A stretch of DNA of 26,212 bases. Source: Rhodocyclaceae bacterium. GTDB lineage: Bacteria > Pseudomonadota > Gammaproteobacteria > Burkholderiales > Rhodocyclaceae. Positions 7,314-13,831 of this stretch are shown here, in pieces. A program made the translations under genes and the position numbers. How positions within the stretch are numbered: position 1 is the first letter of the stretch; every line of letters begins with the position of its first letter. The notes beneath the pieces were generated by a model that saw only the letters and a list, made by a program, of their open reading frames with translations, had not been told where the DNA came from and ran no database searches. The DNA lies in contig JANYAW010000169.1 in assembly GCA_025361105.1 (NCBI GenBank), forward strand, positions 1-26,212, written 5' to 3'.

Positions 7314-8843
7314 ATGACCATGACTGAAAATACCGCTGTGCCGTCTGACGATGCTGCCGACATCGCCAAAACCGAGAATCATCTGATCGCCGAACGACGC
7401 GAAAAACTCAAGGCTTGGCGCGAAACCGGCAAAGCGTTTCCGAATGATTTTTCGCGCGAGAATTTGGCCAATCGGCTGGATGAACTGTATGCCGACAAAA
7501 CTCGCGAGGAATTGGAAGCCGCACAGATCGCGGTCAAGGTCGCGGGGAGAATTGTGCTCAAGCGGGTGATGGGCAAAGCCAGCTTTGCCACGATCCAGGA
7601 TGTCTCGGGTCGCCTGCAAGTTTTTGTCAGCAACGACATCACCGGCGAGGACGTGCATAAAGAATTCAAACACTGGGATATTGGCGATATCGTCGGCTGC
7701 GAAGGCGTGCTGTTCAAAACTAAGACCAATGAGCTGACAGTGCAATGCAAACAGATTCGTTTGCTGACCAAATCGCTACGTCCGTTACCCGAAAAATTTC
7801 ACGGCTTGAGCGACGTTGAGCAAAAATATCGTCAGCGTTATCTCGATTTGATTACCAACGAGCAGACACGCCACACGTTCGTCGCGCGCAGTCGAATGAT
7901 GCAGTCAATACGCAATTACATGATCGCCCACGGCTTCCTCGAAGTTGAAACACCAATGATGCATCCCATCCCCGGCGGCGCGGCGGCCAAGCCTTTCAAG
8001 ACGCATCACAACGCGCTCGATATGGAATTATTTTTGCGCATCGCGCCCGAGCTTTATTTGAAGCGCCTGGTGGTCGGTGGCTTTGAAAAAGTGTTTGAGG
8101 TGAATCGCAATTTTCGCAATGAAGGATTGTCACCACGGCATAATCCCGAGTTCACCATGATGGAGTTTTACGAGGCCTATACCGAATATCGCAAGCTGAT
8201 GGATTTCACCGAAGGTCTGCTGCGCCACAGCGCGCGCGAGGCATTGGGCACCGAAACATTTGAATATCAAGGCCGCACCTTAGACCTATCGGAACCCTTC
8301 GCGCGGCTTACCATTGTTGGTGCCATTCACAAATACAACCCCGGGTTTTCGTTTGAGCAGTTGAACAATATCGAATGGCTCAAAGCCAAACTAGCGGGTT
8401 ATAAATTTGATATCAAACCGCACATGGGCATTGGTAGTTTGCAGCTAGCGCTGTTTGACGAAACCACCGAAGCGCAATTGTGGGAGCCGACTTTCATCAT
8501 CGACTACCCGGCTGAAGTTTCTCCCTTGGCGCGGCGCAATGATACGAATCCGGAAATTACCGAACGCTTTGAACTGTTCATTGTGGGTCGTGAAATCGCC
8601 AATGGATTTTCGGAATTGAACGACCCCGAAGACCAGGCTGCACGCTTCCTTGAGCAAGCCAAAGCTAAAGACGCAGGCGACGAAGAAGCCATGTATTTCG
8701 ATGCAGATTACGTTCGCGCACTCGAATACGGGATGCCGCCAACAGGCGGTTGCGGAATCGGGATTGATCGCTTGGTAATGCTATTGACCGACTCGGCATC
8801 GATACGCGACGTGATTTTGTTTCCGCAAATGCGGGCGGAATAG
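7314..8843 (+). CDS. lysS: Lysyl-tRNA synthetase, class II
   Basis: The 509-aa enzyme charges tRNA-Lys with lysine. An N-terminal OB-fold anticodon-binding domain (about residues 70-155, starting at KVAGRIVLKRVMGKASFATI) is followed by the class II catalytic core. Motif 1 is near VARSRMMQSIRNYMIAHGF. Motif 2 contains FRNEGLSPRHNPEF, with the ATP-contacting Arg268 and Glu270. Motif 3 starts at Gly473 (GMPPTGGCGIGIDRLVMLL) and includes the family's GxGxxR core. Length is normal for bacterial LysRS. The ATG at 7314 or 7320 could be the start; neither has a strong ribosome-binding site. It lies 67 bases after prfB, an arrangement seen in many proteobacteria, and the two are probably co-transcribed. 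Confidence 0.97.
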   Translation: MTMTENTAVPSDDAADIAKTENHLIAERREKLKAWRETGKAFPNDFSRENLANRLDELYADKTREELEAAQIAVKVAGRIVLKRVMGKASFATIQDVSGRLQVFVSNDITGEDVHKEFKHWDIGDIVGCEGVLFKTKTNELTVQCKQIRLLTKSLRPLPEKFHGLSDVEQKYRQRYLDLITNEQTRHTFVARSRMMQSIRNYMIAHGFLEVETPMMHPIPGGAAAKPFKTHHNALDMELFLRIAPELYLKRLVVGGFEKVFEVNRNFRNEGLSPRHNPEFTMMEFYEAYTEYRKLMDFTEGLLRHSAREALGTETFEYQGRTLDLSEPFARLTIVGAIHKYNPGFSFEQLNNIEWLKAKLAGYKFDIKPHMGIGSLQLALFDETTEAQLWEPTFIIDYPAEVSPLARRNDTNPEITERFELFIVGREIANGFSELNDPEDQAARFLEQAKAKDAGDEEAMYFDADYVRALEYGMPPTGGCGIGIDRLVMLLTDSASIRDVILFPQMRAE

Positions 8844-8848
8844 CTCGA

Positions 8849-8876
8849 CAGCGTGTCACCAGCACCAACTGGCGAA
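8849..8876 (-). repeat. Short copy of the dispersed intergenic repeat, overlapping the mnmC start
   Basis: Read on the minus strand this is CGCCAGTTGGTGCTGGTG joined to ACACGCTGT, the short form of the repeat in reverse orientation. It lies between lysS and the MnmC-like gene. Its bases supply the GTG start and the first seven or so codons of that gene. Confidence 0.85.
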
Positions 8877-10052
8877 ATAGACAACGCTAAACACGCCATC
8901 GTCATCGGCGCAGGTCTAGCCGGTGCCAACATTGCTGAACGCCTTGCTGCGCGTGGCTGGCGGGTTGATGTTATCGAAGCGGGTAACACTGCAGCTAGTG
9001 GCGCATCAGGCAATCCGGCTGGTATCGTGTTGCCGCAAATCGCCAAGGATGACGCGCTGACGGCACGCTTCTCGCGTCTTTGCTATGCCTATTTGTTGCA
9101 ACGCCTTGCGGGGCTTCCGCACTGCGATTGGCATCCATGTGGTGTGTTGCAAATTGCCCGCGATGATGCGCATGAAATACAGCAAAGCGCAGCGGTCAAG
9201 GCATTGCAATTCCCCGCCGAGTTTGTCGAATTTTTGCCACGATTGCGTGCGCAAGAAATCGCCGCGCAACCATTGAGCCACGGCGGTTGGTGGTTTTCAC
9301 AAGGCGGCTGGTTGATTCCTAGTACGCTGTGCACCGCCCTGCTCGCTCAGCATGATCCGCAAATTAAATGTCACTTCAACACGCACGTTTCACGCCTGAG
9401 CTATGACAACAATTTGTGGACTGCTTACGCCGCTGATGGACAAGCCATCATAGCCGCACCGCATGTCGTGCTCGCCAACGCTTATGCTGTAAATGAATTG
9501 CTTGAGCACACGTTCCCGCTCAAAACCATTCGCGGCCAAATCAGCGTTTTGCCAGCCGACGCACTACCGAAAATCAACCCGGTACTCTGCCGCACCGGCT
9601 ACCTCACGCCGCCACATAACGGCCTCGTCACGTTTGGTGCGAGCTTCGTCAATGACGACGCTGACCTAACAGTTCGCATCAACGAGCACACTGAAAATTT
9701 GCAACGCTTGCGAGAAATTTTGCCCCAAACCGAAATCGCCAACGCGAGCATCGCCAAGCTCTCAGGCCGCGTGGCATTGCGTACCGTGACACCGGACCGG
9801 CTGCCGATTGTTGGTGCAGTTCCCGCAACAATCGTAATGCCACTGCGCACGGTTTCGCTATCCAATCTCGTTCATCTGCCAGGCTTATATGCATTGCTTG
9901 GGCTGTCGGCACGCGGCATCGTTTGGGCACCTTTGGTGGCCGAACATTTGGCTTGCGTGATGAGTCAGGAGCAATCGCCTTTGCCACAAAACATCAGCGA
10001 TGCGATAGATGCGGGGCGTTTTTATTTGCGAGAGCTACGCCAACATGGCTAG
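8853..10052 (+). CDS. mnmC: FAD-dependent oxidoreductase, solo MnmC C-terminal-type domain
   Basis: The 399-aa protein matches the FAD oxidoreductase half of MnmC, which converts cmnm5s2U34 to nm5s2U34 in tRNA wobble modification. The Rossmann motif AIVIGAGLAGANIAERLAARG (Gly19, 21, 24) is followed by ASGNPAGIVLPQI, GGWLIPSTLC, IRGQISVLP and a C-terminal LLGLSARGIVWAPLVAEHL. The last is the usual MnmC C-terminal stretch, followed by ISDAIDAGRFYLRELR. E. coli MnmC is a fusion with an N-terminal methyltransferase; here that domain is absent and no separate partner is in the window. The only reasonable start is the GTG at 8853, 9 bases after the lysS stop and inside a repeat copy. The stop codon overlaps the convergent gene by four bases (CTAG). 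Confidence 0.85.
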   Translation: MSPAPTGEIDNAKHAIVIGAGLAGANIAERLAARGWRVDVIEAGNTAASGASGNPAGIVLPQIAKDDALTARFSRLCYAYLLQRLAGLPHCDWHPCGVLQIARDDAHEIQQSAAVKALQFPAEFVEFLPRLRAQEIAAQPLSHGGWWFSQGGWLIPSTLCTALLAQHDPQIKCHFNTHVSRLSYDNNLWTAYAADGQAIIAAPHVVLANAYAVNELLEHTFPLKTIRGQISVLPADALPKINPVLCRTGYLTPPHNGLVTFGASFVNDDADLTVRINEHTENLQRLREILPQTEIANASIAKLSGRVALRTVTPDRLPIVGAVPATIVMPLRTVSLSNLVHLPGLYALLGLSARGIVWAPLVAEHLACVMSQEQSPLPQNISDAIDAGRFYLRELRQHG

Positions 10053-11203
10053 TACAAAATCGGCATGCCTTTGATCATGTGCGCAGGTAGTGCGCTTTGC
10101 GCCGGTGATTGCGACGGCTTGCTTGCCGGTGTTAATTTTTCTGGACTCGGCGCATCGGGAAACCCGGAAATTTTGCTCCCCGAAACATTGCGCGCCGGAG
10201 CCGAGTAGCTTGGGATCACGCTGTACACCGTTGTATCACCCATTGCCGCAATGATTTGGCGCGTCGGCAATGCTTCAGCAATTACCGGTGCATTTTGCAC
10301 GGGCAGCGGCTCGACTACTTTTGCGATCACTGGCGCGATCACAGGCGTGTTGTTTTTCGCGACGATGTCAGGAGATGGCCCTGTGGTCATTTTTGCAATC
10401 CGCGCCACCGAGCCGCGAAGCTCCAGCACCCACGCGTCTTCCAACGGGAATTCAGTGACACGGGTTTGCAAACTATCGACCACCTCTTTGGCATCGTAAC
10501 CGCTGAGCACCAATATCTCCATGCCCATTTCTTCGGCTTCACGCAATTGCCCTGGTCGCAGATTGGCGCGCAGCGCTTGAGTGCCCGCCATTGACGCTGC
10601 CGAGCCAACGAGGGTCGTTGTGGCCGGGCTAGTTGATGCCAACGCTGCCGCGCCACGCGCAAAGTTAAATACCGGCATCACCAGTTGTACCACCACAGAA
10701 ATCGCGATGCTGGTGAGCATGTTTGATTCGTAATGACCGGCGACCACGTGCGCCATTTCGCGCGCCATGATGAATGCGAGCGATGCATCATCAAAGCCCA
10801 ACCGTTCGACGCCGCGCAAAATAACTATCGTGCCGGCGCCGCTGGATTTCGCGCCGGAATCGTATTTATCGGCAACAACGAATTCAAACTTCTCGAAGCG
10901 CTTTGAGAGTTCCGGATATTTGGCAAAAGTCGCTTGCGATAAACGCTCACCAATCGCTTGAACGCGCTGCTCAAAATGGTAAGTCGAGTCGCAATCATTG
11001 TCGCCACAATCGCGACCGTTGGCGGTGAGCAACAAACTCATCCGCATATCAAATTCGGAGTGTACGGCGCTTGCGGTCGACAAATACCCACCAGAGGCAT
11101 TCTCGCGCGGGTTCGAGTTATTGGTGGCGCAACCACTGGTCGCAGCACCAAGCGCAACACCGAGAATAATAGGCAAAGGAACAGCCCACGCGCGACGCAG
11201 CAT
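10049..11203 (-). CDS. M48-metallopeptidase-like lipoprotein with degenerate zinc motif
   Basis: The 384-aa protein has an N-terminal signal and probable lipobox ending ATSGC (Cys25), so it is likely an outer-membrane-facing lipoprotein. The central region resembles M48 (BepA/LoiP-type) peptidases: VILRGVERLGFDDASLAFIMAREMAHVVAGHYESN, then a hydrophobic stretch and REAEEMGMEILVLSGYDAKEVVDSL. The zinc motif HExxH is changed to RExxH (Arg148, Glu149, His152), so the first metal ligand is lost; the downstream EAE partly keeps the third. It may be an inactive relative acting as a chaperone or scaffold, or may bind metal differently. The C-terminal 100 residues are proline- and alanine-rich with no fold recognised. 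The ATG at 11203 is chosen because GGAGG lies 4 bases before it; a TTG at 11221 is in frame. The gene is divergent from ettA. Confidence 0.72.
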   Translation of the reverse strand: MLRRAWAVPLPIILGVALGAATSGCATNNSNPRENASGGYLSTASAVHSEFDMRMSLLLTANGRDCGDNDCDSTYHFEQRVQAIGERLSQATFAKYPELSKRFEKFEFVVADKYDSGAKSSGAGTIVILRGVERLGFDDASLAFIMAREMAHVVAGHYESNMLTSIAISVVVQLVMPVFNFARGAAALASTSPATTTLVGSAASMAGTQALRANLRPGQLREAEEMGMEILVLSGYDAKEVVDSLQTRVTEFPLEDAWVLELRGSVARIAKMTTGPSPDIVAKNNTPVIAPVIAKVVEPLPVQNAPVIAEALPTRQIIAAMGDTTVYSVIPSYSAPARNVSGSKISGFPDAPSPEKLTPASKPSQSPAQSALPAHMIKGMPILY

Positions 11204-11244
11204 CCCACCTCCAATAAGCAATCAGTACCTCAGTTCGCGCCGAT

Positions 11245-11272
11245 TTGACATGGCTGTCAAGGTGCAGTGCAC
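11245..11272. promoter_or_regulatory. Palindrome pair in the divergent region before ettA
   Basis: TTGACA (11245-11250) and TGTCAA (11255-11260) form a perfect inverted repeat with a 4-base centre, followed by the palindrome GTGCAGTGCAC (11262-11272). TTGACA also equals the sigma-70 -35 consensus, and a weak -10 (CACAAT, 11270-11275) follows at a long 19-base spacing. The site lies between two divergent genes and could be an ettA promoter with an operator. Confidence 0.4.
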
Positions 11273-11337
11273 AATCCTCCGCTTGTTCGCCGCCCGCGTC
11301 AAGTAAACTCCGGCTTTTCCCTGACTAGGCAAACGCA

Positions 11338-13002
11338 ATGGCTCAGTACGTAATGTCGATGCTCAAAGTGAGCAAAATCGTCCCGCCCAAACGGCAAATC
11401 ATCAAAGACATCTCGCTTTCTTTTTTCCCCGGCGCAAAGATTGGCTTGCTGGGTTTGAACGGCTCGGGAAAATCCACCGTGCTGCGTATCATGGCCAACG
11501 AGGACAAAGACTACAACGGCGAAGTCCAGCACTTGCCGGGAATTCGCATCGGCTATTTGCCGCAAGAACCGCAACTTGATGCGAGCAAAAATGTGCGTGA
11601 AGAAGTTGAGTCCGGCATGGGCGAAGTGATGGAAGCACAGGCCAAACTCGAAGCGGTGTATGCCGCTTATGCCGAGGAAAATGCCGATTTTGACAAGCTC
11701 GCCGAAGAGCAAGCACGACTGGAAGCCATTATCGCCACCAGTGGCAGCGATACCGAACATCAACTGGAAATCGCCGCCGATGCGCTGCGCTTGCCACCGT
11801 GGGATGCGTCAATCAAAACGCTCTCCGGTGGCGAAAAACGCCGCGTCGCATTGTGCAAATTGTTGCTGTCCAAGCCCGATATGTTGCTGCTTGATGAGCC
11901 AACCAATCATCTCGACGCCGAGTCAGTGCAATGGCTGGAACAGTTCCTCACCCGCTTCCCCGGCACAGTTGTCGCTGTCACTCACGATAGATATTTCCTC
12001 GACAACGCCGCCGAATGGATTTTGGAACTTGACCGCGGTCATGGCATTCCATGGAAGGGAAATTATTCGAGTTGGCTGGAGCAAAAAGAAGCACGTCTGG
12101 AAACCGAATCCAAGCAAGAAGATGCGCGAATGAAGGCGATGAAACAGGAATTGGCCTGGGTGCGCTCGAATCCCAAAGCGCGTCAAGCCAAGAGCAAAGC
12201 GCGGCTTTCGCGTTATGAAGAAATGTCGGATGTTGACTACCAAAAGCGTAACGAGACGCAGGAGATTTTTATTCCGGTTGCCGAGCGTTTGGGTGGCAAA
12301 GTTATCGAATTCAATGGCGTGTCGAAAGCCTTTGGCGAGCGTTTGCTCATCGACAATCTGAGCTTTGCAATTCCACCCGGTGCGATAGTCGGCATCATCG
12401 GCCCAAACGGTGCGGGTAAATCGACCTTGTTCAAAATGATTACCGGCACCGAGGCACCCGATAGCGGTGAGGTCGATATCGGCCCGACGGTCAAAATCGC
12501 TTACGTCGATCAGAGTCGCGATTGCCTTGATGGTACAAAAACCGTGTTCGACGAACTCGCGGGCGGTGCAGATATTTTGACCATCGGCAAATTTGAAATG
12601 CCCAGCCGTGCTTACATCGGTCGCTTCAATTTCAAAGGCGGCGACCAACAAAAACTGGTCGGCAATTTATCCGGCGGCGAACGTGGTCGACTGCATTTAG
12701 CCAAGACATTGATGACTGGCGGAAATTTATTGCTACTTGATGAACCATCTAACGACCTTGATGTGGAAACCTTGCGCGCACTCGAAGACGCACTGCTCGA
12801 ATTCGCCGGTTGCGCCATGATCATCAGTCACGATCGTTGGTTTTTGGATCGCATCTGTACGCACATTCTGGCCTGTGAAGGCGACTCGCAATGGAGTTTT
12901 TATGCAGGTAATTACAACGAATACGAAGAAGACAAAAAGCGTCGTTTGGGCGAAGAAGGGGCGAAGCCGAAACGGATACGCTACAAACCGATTACACGTT
13001 AG
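11338..13002 (+). CDS. ettA: Energy-dependent translational throttle protein EttA (ABC-F)
   Basis: The 554-aa ATPase (E. coli EttA has 555) binds the ribosomal E site and gates the first steps of elongation according to the ATP/ADP ratio. It has two ABC domains and no membrane domain. The first has Walker A GLNGSGKST (39-47), signature LSGGEKRR and Walker B LLLDEPTNHLD. The second has Walker A GPNGAGKST, signature LSGGERGR and Walker B LLLDEPSNDLD. The linker between them (about 245-305) is rich in Lys/Arg/Glu, as in ABC-F proteins. The N-terminus MAQYVMSMLKVSKIVPPKRQIIKDISL is the EttA type rather than Uup or YheS. An AGG 8 bases before the ATG is a modest ribosome-binding site. Confidence 0.96.
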   Translation: MAQYVMSMLKVSKIVPPKRQIIKDISLSFFPGAKIGLLGLNGSGKSTVLRIMANEDKDYNGEVQHLPGIRIGYLPQEPQLDASKNVREEVESGMGEVMEAQAKLEAVYAAYAEENADFDKLAEEQARLEAIIATSGSDTEHQLEIAADALRLPPWDASIKTLSGGEKRRVALCKLLLSKPDMLLLDEPTNHLDAESVQWLEQFLTRFPGTVVAVTHDRYFLDNAAEWILELDRGHGIPWKGNYSSWLEQKEARLETESKQEDARMKAMKQELAWVRSNPKARQAKSKARLSRYEEMSDVDYQKRNETQEIFIPVAERLGGKVIEFNGVSKAFGERLLIDNLSFAIPPGAIVGIIGPNGAGKSTLFKMITGTEAPDSGEVDIGPTVKIAYVDQSRDCLDGTKTVFDELAGGADILTIGKFEMPSRAYIGRFNFKGGDQQKLVGNLSGGERGRLHLAKTLMTGGNLLLLDEPSNDLDVETLRALEDALLEFAGCAMIISHDRWFLDRICTHILACEGDSQWSFYAGNYNEYEEDKKRRLGEEGAKPKRIRYKPITR

Positions 13003-13039
13003 CCACTGCCACGACCAAGGAATTTTTAGTTAAGATGAT

Positions 13040-13069
13040 CGCTGGCCGCTGGTCGATTTGATGCCAGCG
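13040..13069 (+). other. Inverted repeat in the leader of the 39-aa gene
   Basis: CGCTGGC (13040-13046) and GCCAGCG (13063-13069) form a perfect 7-bp stem with a 16-base loop. It lies between the ettA stop and the ribosome-binding site of the next small gene. No T-run follows, so it may be a leader structure or mRNA-end stabiliser rather than a terminator. Confidence 0.35.
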
Positions 13070-13100
13070 TGTGAATGAAGCGAAATCCAAGGAGAACATC

Positions 13101-13220
13101 ATGGCAAAAGGTCAATTGCGCGGGAACAAGGAAACCAAGAAACCCAAGAAAGAAAAGGCTCCGGCTGCACCTGCGGGCGGTTTTGCGGTACCAGTCAAGA
13201 CAGATAAGGCAAAAAAATAA
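13101..13220 (+). CDS. Conserved-looking 39-aa basic small protein
   Basis: This 39-aa protein begins MAKGQLRGNKETKKPKKEK, continues with an APAAPAGG stretch and ends KTDKAKK. It has about a dozen lysines and is likely disordered and nucleic-acid- or ribosome-associated, although no function is known to me. A strong GGAG (13091-13094) lies 6 bases before the ATG, and a textbook intrinsic terminator follows 36 bases after the stop, so this is very likely a real gene. From memory, short proteins beginning like this (MAKGQ.R.NKE.KKPKK) occur as unannotated hypotheticals in other proteobacteria. It follows ettA by 98 bases and may have its own promoter. Confidence 0.85.
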   Translation: MAKGQLRGNKETKKPKKEKAPAAPAGGFAVPVKTDKAKK

Positions 13221-13256
13221 GCAGTACGCAGGGATACTCTTCCTGTGAATCAGTAA

Positions 13257-13284
13257 GAAAAAGTCGGCGCAAGCCGACTTTTTC
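13257..13284. terminator. Strong intrinsic terminator (bidirectional)
   Basis: GAAAAAGTCGGC (13257-13268) pairs perfectly with GCCGACTTTTTC (13273-13284) around a GCAA tetraloop. The 12-bp stem has a GC-rich core and a T-run on both strands. It ends the transcript of the 39-aa gene. Confidence 0.93.
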
Positions 13285-13368
13285 GTGGACGCTGCGCTCG
13301 CCTGTCATCCAATTGTGTTTTGTGCCGTTGAGGTAAAAGGAGCAATTGGCTCCATTGGAGACTGCCTC

Positions 13369-13653
13369 ATGAAAGACACGCTAGCCCACATCGCCGCCAC
13401 TATGAATTACGCGGGCTTTTCTAACCGAATCTTGCCACGTGATACGCCCAAGCAAGCGCCGCGCTCGGGCTGGTTTCGGCGTGGGATGGGCGGGATGTAT
13501 GTCTTTGTTACCACCTGCGTAGGCCGTGGCGAAGGGCTGCTGGCCGAGCTTTACGATGCGGATGGGCATTGCCTCACACGCAAGTGCTGCGATGACGCCC
13601 TGCGCGCGGCGGATGCAGCGGAATATATGCTGCTCTCGAGGCTGGCTTACTGA
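13369..13653 (+). CDS. Hypothetical 94-aa protein
   Basis: I do not recognise this 94-aa protein. A GGAG (13357-13360) lies 8 bases before the ATG at 13369, which is preferred to a distant upstream start because the upstream codons run back into the terminator. It begins MKDTLAHIAATMNYAGFSNR, has a basic centre (GWFRRGMGGMYVFVTTCVGRGEG) and a short helical C-terminus with paired cysteines (RKCCDDALRAADAAEYMLLSRL). There is no signal peptide or membrane segment. It stands alone between a terminator and an inverted repeat. Confidence 0.7.
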   Translation: MKDTLAHIAATMNYAGFSNRILPRDTPKQAPRSGWFRRGMGGMYVFVTTCVGRGEGLLAELYDADGHCLTRKCCDDALRAADAAEYMLLSRLAY

Positions 13654-13673
13654 ATCGAAGGTACTAATCCCTG

Positions 13674-13696
13674 CTCTCTCCCGCGAGGGAAGAGAG
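13674..13696. repeat. Inverted repeat after the 94-aa gene, possible terminator
   Basis: CTCTCTCCC (13674-13682) pairs with GGG-A-AGAGAG (13687-13696) around a GCGA loop with one bulged A. It lies 20 bases past the stop of the 94-aa gene. There is no T-run, so it may be an RNA 3'-end structure or a REP-type palindrome. Confidence 0.45.
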
Positions 13697-13710
13697 AGTA
13701 ATAACTATCT

Positions 13711-13762
13711 CGCCAGTTGGTGCTAGTGATGGAATGGCCCGTTCATCGGCCACACGCCGTAA
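13711..13762 (+). repeat. Medium copy of the dispersed intergenic repeat
   Basis: The 5' module CGCCAGTTGGTGCTAGTG and 3' module CACACGCCGTAA are separated by about 25 bases holding a single hairpin (TGGCC pairing with GGCCA). This makes it intermediate between the short and long forms. It lies in the gap before the molybdopterin oxidoreductase gene. Confidence 0.82.
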
Positions 13763-13831
13763 AACCCCCGCCTTCATTGCGCCCAAGCAATTACAATTGT
13801 CCGCTAGTCACCCATCTACGGACGTCTCCCC

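Noticed and set aside
11923..12651. Long 242-codon minus-strand frame inside ettA
   Set aside because: It lies entirely antisense to a well-supported gene and has no recognisable domain; codon structure of the plus strand explains it.
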